Notes under the pieces: model-generated
Told to the model about the DNA's origin: nothing
Databases searched by the model: none
The model's input: only the letters and a program-made list of their open reading frames with translations
In this document: positions 55,241-63,071 of the stretch, in pieces
How the letters are laid out: every line of letters starts with the position of its first letter
Numbering within the stretch: the stretch's first letter is position 1
NCBI GenBank assembly: GCA_050246995.1
Contig: JBFWVA010000003.1
Span: forward strand, 62,001 to 126,000
Length of the DNA: 64,000 nt
Direction: 5' to 3'
Source of the DNA: SHVO01 sp050246995
Lineage (GTDB): Bacteria > Pseudomonadota > Alphaproteobacteria > Rhodospirillales > Rhodospirillaceae
Made by a program: the position numbers and the translations under genes

Positions 55241-57073
55241 ATGACGAATTCCGTTACAGAGCGCCGCGTCTACAAGGATGAGCCGGCAAGTGGCGCCGCC
55301 GTCAACCTCGGCGAGCTTCCCGCCTGGAAGTTGAGCGATTTGTATGCGGGGCCCGAAGATCCCGCCATCGCCGCGGACTTCGCGCAACTCGATAAGCGCA
55401 TCGGGGATTTCGAGAAACACCGCGGAAAAGTGGCAGATCTTTCCAGCCCGGCCTTCGCCGCCGCCATCGCCGAATATGAGGCGATCAGTGAAATCACCGG
55501 CAGGATCGGAAGCTTCGCGCAGCTCTATCAGACCGAGGACGTGTCCGATCCCGCGCGCGGACGTTTCTATCAGGACATCAGCGAGCGCCTGACCAACCTT
55601 GGCGGCCGTCTCCTGTTCTTCACACTCGAAATCAACCGCTTGGAAGACGACGTGCTGGCGCAGAAGATGTCCGACGTGCGCGCACGCCACTATCATCCCT
55701 GGGTGCGGGATCTGCGCATCTCGCGTAAGCACGAACTCACCGACGATCTCGAGAAACTGTTTCTCGATAAAAGCACCACGAGCCGCACTTCCTGGGTGCG
55801 CCTGTTCGATGAGACCCTCGCCGGCGTCCGTGTCACAGTTGAAGGCGAGGCGGCGCCGATGACACTCACCGCCGCCCTCAACCGCCTCTCGGATCCTGAC
55901 GAGAACAAGCGCCGTGCGGCGGCCAAGGGCGTCGGCGCGGCGCTTGGTGAAAAAGGGCAGCTCATTACGCTCATCACAAACGTTCTGGCGAAGGACAAGG
56001 GTGTCGAAGACGATTGGCGCAAGTTCGCGCGTCCGGTGTCGTCGCGTAACCTTGCCAATCTCGTCGAGGACGAAGTGGTCGATGCGCTCGTCAGCGCCGT
56101 GAAGGGCGCTTACAAGGATACCGCTCACCGCTACTACGCGCTGAAGGCCAAGTGGATGGGCAAGGACCAGCTCGAGTATTGGGACCGCAACGCGCCCCTC
56201 CCGGCGACCGCCAAGCGGGACATCCCGTGGGGCGAAGCCAAGTCCACGGTGCTCGACGCCTATCATAAGTTCTCACCGAAGATCGCCGGCATCGCCCAGG
56301 ATTTCTTTGACAAGAACTGGATCGATGCACCGGCGCGTCCGGGCAAGGCTTCCGGGGCCTTCTCTCATCCGACCGTGCCCTCGGCGCACCCCTATATCCT
56401 TCTGAACTATCTCGGCAGCCCGCGCGACGTCGCGACCCTCGCGCACGAACTCGGCCACGGCGTGCACCAAGTGCTGGCCGCGCCGCAAGGCTATCTCGTT
56501 TCGGGAACCCCGCTCACTCTCGCCGAGACAGCTTCCGTATTCGGCGAAATGCTCACCTTCCAGTCTCTTCTCGCGCAAGAGACCCGGCCGGCGGAACGCC
56601 GCGCGCTGTTGGCGGGTAAAGTAGAAGACATGCTCAACACCGTCGTGCGTCAGATCGCGTTCCATGAGTTCGAGCGCCAGGTCCACGACGAGCGCAAGAA
56701 CGGCGAGCTGTCGATGGAGCGCCTGTGCGAGCTCTGGATGGGAATCCAGGGCGACAGCCTCGGCCCCAAGATCCGCTTCGACGACGAGTACAAATATTAC
56801 TGGACCTACATCAGCCATTTCCTGCACGTCCCGTTCTACGTCTATGCCTATGCCTTCGGCGACTGCCTGGTGAACGCGCTCTACAACGTCTATGCGACGA
56901 AAGCTGTGCCGGACTTCGAGGCCAAGTACCTCGACATGCTCGCGGCCGGCGGCAAGCTGCGCCACAAGGAATTGCTCGCGCCGTTCGGATTGGATGCGAC
57001 CGATCCCGGCTTCTGGCGCCGCGGCATGAAGACCATCGAAGGTTTCATCGATGAACTGGAGCGGATGGGTTAA
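55241..57073 (+). CDS. M3 family oligoendopeptidase (PepF-like)
   Basis: Zinc metallopeptidase that degrades oligopeptides in the cytoplasm. 610 residues. The zinc motif HELGH has H402 and H406, followed by the GTPLTLAETASVFGEMLTF segment that supplies the third ligand. The N-terminal helical domain typical of PepF precedes it. The ATG at 55241 was chosen over a 25-codon longer frame, since homology begins near LPAWKLSDLYAG. It diverges from the acyl-CoA ligase and lies upstream of the ABC1 kinase gene. Confidence 0.93.
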   Translation: MTNSVTERRVYKDEPASGAAVNLGELPAWKLSDLYAGPEDPAIAADFAQLDKRIGDFEKHRGKVADLSSPAFAAAIAEYEAISEITGRIGSFAQLYQTEDVSDPARGRFYQDISERLTNLGGRLLFFTLEINRLEDDVLAQKMSDVRARHYHPWVRDLRISRKHELTDDLEKLFLDKSTTSRTSWVRLFDETLAGVRVTVEGEAAPMTLTAALNRLSDPDENKRRAAAKGVGAALGEKGQLITLITNVLAKDKGVEDDWRKFARPVSSRNLANLVEDEVVDALVSAVKGAYKDTAHRYYALKAKWMGKDQLEYWDRNAPLPATAKRDIPWGEAKSTVLDAYHKFSPKIAGIAQDFFDKNWIDAPARPGKASGAFSHPTVPSAHPYILLNYLGSPRDVATLAHELGHGVHQVLAAPQGYLVSGTPLTLAETASVFGEMLTFQSLLAQETRPAERRALLAGKVEDMLNTVVRQIAFHEFERQVHDERKNGELSMERLCELWMGIQGDSLGPKIRFDDEYKYYWTYISHFLHVPFYVYAYAFGDCLVNALYNVYATKAVPDFEAKYLDMLAAGGKLRHKELLAPFGLDATDPGFWRRGMKTIEGFIDELERMG

Positions 57074-57141
57074 GGCCAGGTTCCGGAAAGGCGTGTTTGG
57101 TCTTCCGATAAGAACATGCCCCAAATAGAAGAGGCCTCTTA

Positions 57142-58479
57142 GTGGCGAAGTCAGAGAACACAGTCACCGGACGCGTCCGCCGGTACGCGCAAGTCGGGAC
57201 CGCGATCGGCGGTTTTGCCGCACGCGTCGCAGGCGAGCGTGTGCTCGGCATTAAGGGCGACAGCAATAAGAACGCGGAAACCTTGAAGCTCGCCCTCGGC
57301 GGGCTCAAGGGTCCGCTCATGAAAATCGCGCAGATCCTCTCCTCCATCCCGGAAGCGCTTCCTACGGAATACGCCGCCGAGCTTGCGCAACTGCAAGCCA
57401 ACGCGCCGCATATGGGCTGGCCGTTTGTGAATCGTCGCATGACCACCGAGCTTGGCGCCGATTGGAAATCGCGTTTTGCCTCGTTCGAGCGCGAAGCCGC
57501 CAAGGCCGCCTCGCTCGGTCAAGTGCATAAGGCGCAAACCGGGAAAGGCGAGGCGCTCGCCTGCAAGCTTCAATACCCGGATATGGAATCGGTGGTCGAC
57601 GCCGACCTTCGCCAGTTGAAGCTGGTTTTCGCCGCTTACCGGCGCTTCGATCCCGCTATAGACCCGTCCGAAATTCATAAAGAAATTTCGGATCGTCTGC
57701 GCGAGGAACTCGACTACGAGCATGAGGCCCGCAATCTCGCGCTCTATCGTCACATGCTTGCGAAGGAGCAGGGGGTGCATATCCCCGATGTGTACGACAA
57801 ACTTTCAACACGGCGCCTGCTCACCATGTCCTGGCTGGAAGGGCGGCCGCTAAAGGACATCGCCGGCGAAGCCGACCAAAAGACCCGCGACGCCATCGCG
57901 GTGAACATGTTCCGCGCCTGGTATGTGCCGTTCTACCGGTACGGCGTGATCCACGGCGACCCCCACCTCGGCAACTACACCGTCCGGCCGGATGCCTCAG
58001 TCAACCTTATGGATTTCGGCTGCATCCGCGTTTTTGCGCCGTCTTTCGTGAAGGGTGTGATCGACCTCTACCGCGCACTCCAGAAGAATGACCGCGACCT
58101 CGCCGTTTCCGCTTATGAGACGTGGGGCTTCAAGGGCCTCAGCAATGAGATCATCGACGTCCTCAACATCTGGGCCGCCTTCGTCTACGCGCCTTTGATG
58201 GAAGATCGCCCGCGTCTGGTCGAGGAAACCAACGCCGCCGAATACGGGCGCGACGCCGTGGCCAAGGTGCACAAGGAGCTGAAGCGCCTCGGCGGCGTGA
58301 AGCCTCCGCGCGAATTCGTCCTGATGGACCGCGCCGCTATCGGCCTCGGCTCGGTCTTCATGCATCTCAACGCCAAAGTGAACTGGTACCGCCTGTTCCA
58401 CGAAACCATCGAAGGTTTCGATGCAAAGAACTTGGCGAAAGTGCAGGGCGCAGCGCTGAAGAAAGCGGGATTAGCTTAA
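57142..58479 (+). CDS. ABC1/UbiB-family atypical kinase
   Basis: 445 residues, no clear membrane helix at the C terminus. The KxGQ-like motif region (LMKIAQILSSIPEALP), the AAAS(L)GQVH box and the HGDPHLGNY and MDFGCIRV motifs are all present, placing it in the ABC1/ADCK family. Members support ubiquinone synthesis or lipid metabolism. The start is GTG with GAGG seven bases upstream. Its 3' end is overlapped by 113 bp of the antisense DUF559 ORF. Confidence 0.9.
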   Translation: MAKSENTVTGRVRRYAQVGTAIGGFAARVAGERVLGIKGDSNKNAETLKLALGGLKGPLMKIAQILSSIPEALPTEYAAELAQLQANAPHMGWPFVNRRMTTELGADWKSRFASFEREAAKAASLGQVHKAQTGKGEALACKLQYPDMESVVDADLRQLKLVFAAYRRFDPAIDPSEIHKEISDRLREELDYEHEARNLALYRHMLAKEQGVHIPDVYDKLSTRRLLTMSWLEGRPLKDIAGEADQKTRDAIAVNMFRAWYVPFYRYGVIHGDPHLGNYTVRPDASVNLMDFGCIRVFAPSFVKGVIDLYRALQKNDRDLAVSAYETWGFKGLSNEIIDVLNIWAAFVYAPLMEDRPRLVEETNAAEYGRDAVAKVHKELKRLGGVKPPREFVLMDRAAIGLGSVFMHLNAKVNWYRLFHETIEGFDAKNLAKVQGAALKKAGLA

Positions 58480-58822
58480 TCCCATATTCCCTCCCCTGAA
58501 GGGGGAGGGTCAGGGAGGGGTCGTTTCCTCTCATTATCGTTTGGCGTATGTGGGCGACGACGCCTTCCAGATTTTCAAGAATGTCGTTGTTCCAAAATCT
58601 AAGAACAAAAATCCCAGCCGCATTCAAAAACTCTGTTCGCGTATCATCGCGGTCTTTTGTGAGCTCAGCATGCTGACCCCCGTCACATTCGATGGCGAGC
58701 TTTAGCGCGGGCGCATAAAAATCTAAGATGTAATCGCCGATGGGGTGCTGACGGCGAAACGACGTCAATTCCAATTGCTTGGCGCGAAGGATCGACCATA
58801 GCTTTTTTTCCGCGTCTGTCAT
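58367..58822 (-). CDS. DUF559 (Vsr-like) endonuclease ORF, possibly with a lost start
   Basis: 151 residues. SFRRQHPIGDYILDFYAPALKLAIECDGGQHAE and DRDDTRTEFLNAAGIFVLRFWNNDIL carry the PD-(D/E)XK-like core of DUF559. Family similarity continues upstream of the ATG in the same frame (RAQRLRRE before MTDAEKKLW) without an ATG, GTG or TTG, so the start may be lost or non-canonical. The reading frame runs through one flanking repeat and then antisense into the ABC1 gene. Inverted copies of one repeat bracket it. Confidence 0.75.
   Translation of the reverse strand: MTDAEKKLWSILRAKQLELTSFRRQHPIGDYILDFYAPALKLAIECDGGQHAELTKDRDDTRTEFLNAAGIFVLRFWNNDILENLEGVVAHIRQTIMRGNDPSLTLPLQGREYGIKLIPLSSALRPALSPSSLHRNLRWFRGTGGTSSLWR
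58484..58527 (-). repeat. Left copy of a GC-rich palindromic repeat
   Basis: On the minus strand it reads GAAACGACCCCTCCCTGACC, then a palindromic core with CCCTCCCC and GGGGAGGG arms, then AATAT. It is nearly identical, in opposite orientation, to the copy at 58885-58930. It encodes the NDPSLTLPLQGREYGI stretch of the DUF559 ORF. Confidence 0.85.
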
Positions 58823-58884
58823 CTCGCGGCGCAGACGTTGAGCTCGGATCGTCTTTGTCCGCGTTCTGTCGAATTTTCCTAACA

Positions 58885-58930
58885 GAAAACGACCCCCACC
58901 TGACCTCCCCCTTTCAGGGGGAGGAATAAT
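58885..58930 (+). repeat. Right copy of the same palindromic repeat
   Basis: Plus-strand reading starts AAAACGACCCCCACCTGACC and continues with a CTCCCCCTTTCAGGGGGAG palindrome and AATAAT. Compared with the left copy it differs by a few substitutions and single-base indels. It lies between the DUF559 and DUF3108 genes. Confidence 0.85.
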
Positions 58931-58933
58931 ACG

Positions 58934-59848
58934 CTACTCGCTCTTCGCTTCCTGCGTCGTCGGTGTGCACGCTTCGGGCGTCACATTGCAGTCGGCGGTC
59001 AGGTTCATCACGCCGGTGATGAGATCGTTCTCGATCGTCACCTGCACCGGGATGAAGCGATCGTCTGCGGTGAACAGGATTTTCCCGCGCGATTCCTGCA
59101 TGCGTTCCTCGCCGCGTGGCGAGAAGCCGGCGATGGGCACCAGCGTGGTGTTCACTGTGATCACGTTGTATGACTTGTCATTGATGGTCACGCCGCGCGG
59201 GGCGCTCGTGGTGCCGATGATGTCGTAGCGGCGCTGGCCGTCATACACCGGCACGCGGAACTTGATCGGGGTCTTGCCCGCGCTTTGCGCCATCACCTGG
59301 TGGCGCGCCGCGATGAAGGCGGCCATGGGGTCCATCGCGCCGGTACGCTTATCTTCCGGTACCGGCTTCTTCTTATCGCGCCCTTTGTCGTTCTTGTTCC
59401 ACGGCAGCTGGTCGTAGCTCAGCTCTTCGCCGGTCTCACGTTGGATGTAGCGTTCCTGCGTCGAAGGGCTTCGTGTCGCCGGGTCATAGGTCATCAGCAG
59501 GCTCGAATCGATCTCCGAACCGGACCAGTCGCGCCGATAGCTCGTCGGCAGGGGGGTGATCATGTTCTCTTTGGATGTGAAGGTCCCTTCACCACTCAAG
59601 TCGGCGCGGAACTCGCGCACCCATTTCGCGACGCCACCCGCCGTCAGCTTGAGGCCGGTGGTGTAGGTGTCGGAGTCCTGCGAAAGGGAAACGACGGCGT
59701 CCCCCACATGCAGGCCGCCGACCATCAAAGAAAAAGCAAGCCGCTCGTTTTGTGCGGCGTCCTGGGCCTGGCTCGGCGTACTCACAGCCGCCAGAGCGAG
59801 CAGTCCGCCTACGGCGCCCGCCGTCATACGGCGGTAAAAATCGTGCAT
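58934..59848 (-). CDS. Exported DUF3108-type protein
   Basis: 304 residues with a signal peptide (MHDFYRRMTAGAVGGLLALAAVSTPSQAQ). The mature protein has the DUF3108-like features VGGLHVGDAVVSL, FRADLSGEGTF and the late RGKILFTADDRFIPVQVTIENDLITGVMNL. Probably periplasmic, with an unknown role. GGAGGA lies a few bases before the ATG, which decides the start over a frame 36 codons longer. It diverges from the transhydrogenase operon. Confidence 0.82.
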   Translation of the reverse strand: MHDFYRRMTAGAVGGLLALAAVSTPSQAQDAAQNERLAFSLMVGGLHVGDAVVSLSQDSDTYTTGLKLTAGGVAKWVREFRADLSGEGTFTSKENMITPLPTSYRRDWSGSEIDSSLLMTYDPATRSPSTQERYIQRETGEELSYDQLPWNKNDKGRDKKKPVPEDKRTGAMDPMAAFIAARHQVMAQSAGKTPIKFRVPVYDGQRRYDIIGTTSAPRGVTINDKSYNVITVNTTLVPIAGFSPRGEERMQESRGKILFTADDRFIPVQVTIENDLITGVMNLTADCNVTPEACTPTTQEAKSE

Positions 59849-60063
59849 CGGTCGTCCTCCGGTGCCCTCTCGGAAAGAATCTATAGGGATTCCTCGTCCT
59901 TTTTCTAGGGGTGCGGGCCACATGCCACGAAATGACCTTTTTCGCTCCCGCAGCAATTGCGGGGAGAGTTGGCAAGGTCGCGTGAACTGTGTCAGGTTTC
60001 CAGCTTGCCGGTTTCGGCCGTTACAAAGCTCATTACAAAGGTAGGTCCGTAAAAAGCGTTAGT

Positions 60064-60084
60064 CCCTCCAAGTTCTTTGGAGGG
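60064..60084 (+). promoter_or_regulatory. Leader hairpin upstream of pntAA
   Basis: CCCTCCAA (60064-60071) and TTGGAGGG (60077-60084) form an 8-bp stem with a 5-base loop, ending about 7 bases before the pntAA ribosome site. It could be a leader regulatory structure or a weak terminator. No long T-run follows. The rest of the 254-bp gap to the DUF3108 gene shows no gene. Confidence 0.4.
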
Positions 60085-60102
60085 TTCATTTGGGGGATTT
60101 CC

Positions 60103-61248
60103 ATGCAGATTGGCGTACTGAAGGAGCGCCGCGCTGGCGAAACGCGCGTCGCGGCCACACCCGATACTGTCAAAAAACTCGTCGCCGCCGGCTGTAAAGT
60201 TACAGTGGAAACCGGAGCGGGCGCGGGCTCCCAGATTAGTGACGCACTGTTTCAAGAGGCCGGCGCAACCATCGCGCCCAACGCGGCCGTAGCCGCCGCC
60301 TCCGACGTCGTCTTCAAGATTCAAAAGCCGATGACCGCCGCCGAAGGCGTAGACGAGGTGAGCTACCTCAAGTCCGGCTCGGTGCTCATGGCGCATCTGT
60401 CCGCGCTAACCAGTAAGGACCTGATGCAGGCTCTGGCGACCCAAGGCGTCACCACCTTCGCCATGGAACTGATGCCGCGCATCAGCCGCGCGCAGGCCAT
60501 GGACGTGTTGTCCTCGCAATCGAACCTCGCGGGCTACAAAGCCGTGGTCGATGCCGCAGCCACGTTCGGGCGCGCCATGCCCATGATGATGACCGCGGCC
60601 GGCACGATCGCACCGGCGCGTGTGCTGGTGTTCGGCGCGGGTGTAGCGGGTCTGCAAGCTATCGCCACCGCCAAGCGCATGGGCGCGGTGGTTTACGCGA
60701 CGGATGTCCGCTATGCGACCAAGGAGCAGGTCGAATCCCTTGGCGGCAAGTTCATCGTCGTCGATGAGGAGAAAATGAAGGCCGCCCAGACCGCGGGCGG
60801 CTATGCGAAGGAAATGGACGATGACTTCAAGCGCAAGCAGGCCGAGGCCGTGCGCGCCGAAGTCGCTAAATCCGACATCGTCATCACCACCGCACTCATC
60901 CCCGGCAAACCGGCGCCCCGACTGGTGGCGGGCGATGTCGTGGCTCTGATGAAAGCCGGCTCAGTGATCGTCGATCTTGCCGCCGAAGCCGGCGGCAACG
61001 TCGAGGGCACCGTGAAGGATCAGGTCGCGATAACCGCCAACGGCGTCACCATCCTAGGCTACACCAATATGGCCGCGCGTCTCGGGCGCGATGCCAGCTC
61101 ATTGTTCTCGAAGAACATCCTCAACTTCATCACGCTGATGCTCGAGAAGGGCACCGGCAACTTGAAGATCAACTGGGACGATGAACTCGTCAAAGGCACC
61201 TTGGTCACTAAGGACGGAAAGATCGTTCACCCGTCGCTCGCGGGTTAG
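60103..61248 (+). CDS. pntAA: NAD(P) transhydrogenase subunit alpha part 1 (NAD-binding domain I)
   Basis: Soluble domain I of the proton-pumping transhydrogenase, which binds NAD(H). 381 residues. MQIGVLKERRAGETRVAATPDTVKKL is the classic N terminus, SALTSKDLMQ and PRISRAQAMDVLSSQSNLAGYKAV follow, and the dinucleotide fold VLVFGAGVAGLQAIATAKRMGA is intact. The start has TGGGGG before it. In this organism the alpha subunit is split in two, as in Rhodospirillum rubrum. Confidence 0.96.
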   Translation: MQIGVLKERRAGETRVAATPDTVKKLVAAGCKVTVETGAGAGSQISDALFQEAGATIAPNAAVAAASDVVFKIQKPMTAAEGVDEVSYLKSGSVLMAHLSALTSKDLMQALATQGVTTFAMELMPRISRAQAMDVLSSQSNLAGYKAVVDAAATFGRAMPMMMTAAGTIAPARVLVFGAGVAGLQAIATAKRMGAVVYATDVRYATKEQVESLGGKFIVVDEEKMKAAQTAGGYAKEMDDDFKRKQAEAVRAEVAKSDIVITTALIPGKPAPRLVAGDVVALMKAGSVIVDLAAEAGGNVEGTVKDQVAITANGVTILGYTNMAARLGRDASSLFSKNILNFITLMLEKGTGNLKINWDDELVKGTLVTKDGKIVHPSLAG

Positions 61249-61261
61249 GGGAGGACGGAAC

Positions 61262-61576
61262 ATGGAAACAGTCGCTCATATGGCCGCCAGCCCGGATACC
61301 TTCTGGTATCTGATCACGATCTTCGTGCTCGCGGTGTTCGTCGGGTTTTACGTGGTGTGGAGCGTAACGCCCGCGCTGCATTCGCCGTTGATGGCGGTCA
61401 CCAACGCGGTGTCCAGCGTCATCATCGTCGGCGCGATCCTGGCCGCCGGCCCACCCGAGATCACCAGTTCCAAGATCCTCGGCTTCTTTGCTGTGGTGCT
61501 CGCCTCGGTGAACATCTTCGGCGGGTTCATCGTCACTCAACGCATGCTTGCCATGTTCAAGAAGAAGGGCAAATAG
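61262..61576 (+). CDS. pntAB: NAD(P) transhydrogenase subunit alpha part 2 (membrane segment)
   Basis: 104 residues with about three to four membrane helices; it contributes to the proton channel. HSPLMAVTNAVSSVIIVGAIL is the recognised core. GGGAGGA lies a few bases before the ATG. It starts 14 bases after pntAA and ends one base before the pntB ATG, so all three genes form one operon. Confidence 0.95.
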   Translation: METVAHMAASPDTFWYLITIFVLAVFVGFYVVWSVTPALHSPLMAVTNAVSSVIIVGAILAAGPPEITSSKILGFFAVVLASVNIFGGFIVTQRMLAMFKKKGK

Positions 61577-61577
61577 C

Positions 61578-62966
61578 ATGTCGCAAGGTGCAACCCTCTT
61601 CGCTTATATCGTCGCCGGTGTCTTCTTCATCCTGACGCTGCGCGGCCTCTCCAGCCCCGAGACCTCCCGCAAGGGCAACATGTTCGGGATGGTGGGGATG
61701 GCGATTGCCATCTTCACCACGCTGACCTCGCCTGTGGTGCAGGAGTACGTCTGGATCGTCGCCGGCATCGCGGTCGGTGGCGCCATTGGCGTCATCATCG
61801 CCAAGAAGATCGAGATGACCGCCCTGCCGCAGCTGGTCGCGGCGTTCCATAGTCTCGTGGGGCTCGCCGCCGTGCTCGTGGCCACCTCGGCGCTGCAATC
61901 GCCGGAAAGCTATGGTCTCGGCGCGCCGGGCACCATCGCCGCCGGCAGCCTGGTGGAGATGTCCATTGGTTTGGCGATCGGCGCCATCACTTTCTCGGGC
62001 TCGATCATCGCCTTCGCCAAGCTCCAGGGGCTTATGACCGGAAATCCGCTGGTCTTCAAAGGCCAGCATCTGCTCAACGCCATTCTCGGCATCGGCATCG
62101 GCGTGTGTGTTGTGATGTTCTGCATGACCGAGAACCACAACTACTTTTACGCCCTGATGGCGGTCAGCTTCCTGATCGGCTTCCTGCTTATCCTGCCCAT
62201 CGGCGGCGCGGACATGCCCGTCGTGGTCTCGATGCTGAACAGCTATTCCGGATGGGCGGCGGCGGGCATCGGTTTCACCCTGCACAACAGCCTACTCATC
62301 ATCGTGGGTGCGCTGGTCGGCTCGTCGGGCGCGATTCTGTCCTACATCATGTGCAAAGGGATGAACCGCTCGATCTACAGCGTCATCCTCGGCGGCTTCG
62401 GCGGCGATACCGCCGCGGCGGCCGGCGGCAAGAAGGAAGCGCGGCCGCATAAGGCCGGTTCCGCCGACGACGCGGCCTTCATCATGAAAAACGCCAGCAA
62501 GGTCATCATCGTCCCGGGCTACGGCATGGCCGTCGCCCAGGCCCAGCACGCCCTGCGCGAGATGGCCGATCAGCTGAAGAAGGAAGGCGTCACCGTCAAA
62601 TACGCCATCCACCCTGTCGCGGGCCGCATGCCCGGTCACATGAACGTGCTCCTCGCCGAAGCCAACGTGCCCTATGACGAAGTCTTCGAGCTCGAGGAGA
62701 TCAACCACGAGTTCTCCACCGCCGATGCGGTCTACGTCATCGGCGCCAACGACGTGACAAATCCCGTCGCCAAGACAGACCCTGCCAGCCCAATCTTCGG
62801 CATGCCGATCCTGGATGTGGAAAAGGCGAAGACGGTCCTGTTCGTGAAGCGCTCCATGGGTGCCGGTTACGCAGGTGTCGACAACGAGCTGTTCTACCGC
62901 GACAACACCATGATGTTGCTCGGTGACGCCAAGAAGATGACCGAAGAGATCGTCGGATCGCTTTAG
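61578..62966 (+). CDS. pntB: NAD(P) transhydrogenase subunit beta
   Basis: Membrane domain II plus NADP(H)-binding domain III. 462 residues: about nine hydrophobic helices (to about 270), then a linker and the Rossmann-like domain III with VPGYGMAVAQAQH, HPVAGRMPGHMNVLLAEA, YVIGANDVTNP and KRSMGAGYAGVDNELF. The subunit couples proton flow to NADPH formation. The terminator follows shortly after. Confidence 0.97.
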   Translation: MSQGATLFAYIVAGVFFILTLRGLSSPETSRKGNMFGMVGMAIAIFTTLTSPVVQEYVWIVAGIAVGGAIGVIIAKKIEMTALPQLVAAFHSLVGLAAVLVATSALQSPESYGLGAPGTIAAGSLVEMSIGLAIGAITFSGSIIAFAKLQGLMTGNPLVFKGQHLLNAILGIGIGVCVVMFCMTENHNYFYALMAVSFLIGFLLILPIGGADMPVVVSMLNSYSGWAAAGIGFTLHNSLLIIVGALVGSSGAILSYIMCKGMNRSIYSVILGGFGGDTAAAAGGKKEARPHKAGSADDAAFIMKNASKVIIVPGYGMAVAQAQHALREMADQLKKEGVTVKYAIHPVAGRMPGHMNVLLAEANVPYDEVFELEEINHEFSTADAVYVIGANDVTNPVAKTDPASPIFGMPILDVEKAKTVLFVKRSMGAGYAGVDNELFYRDNTMMLLGDAKKMTEEIVGSL

Positions 62967-62986
62967 TTCTCTGATTTTTCGGAAAG

Positions 62987-63021
62987 GCGCCGCGCGGGTG
63001 ACGTCTCGCGGCGCTTTTTTT
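62987..63021 (+). terminator. Rho-independent terminator of the pnt operon
   Basis: GCGCCGCG (62987-62994) pairs with CGCGGCGC (63007-63014), followed by a seven-base T-run (63015-63021). Confidence 0.9.
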
Positions 63022-63071
63022 GCGTCCGCGATATGTGCCACACTCCGGGCGGGATCAGGTAGGGGATAGCC

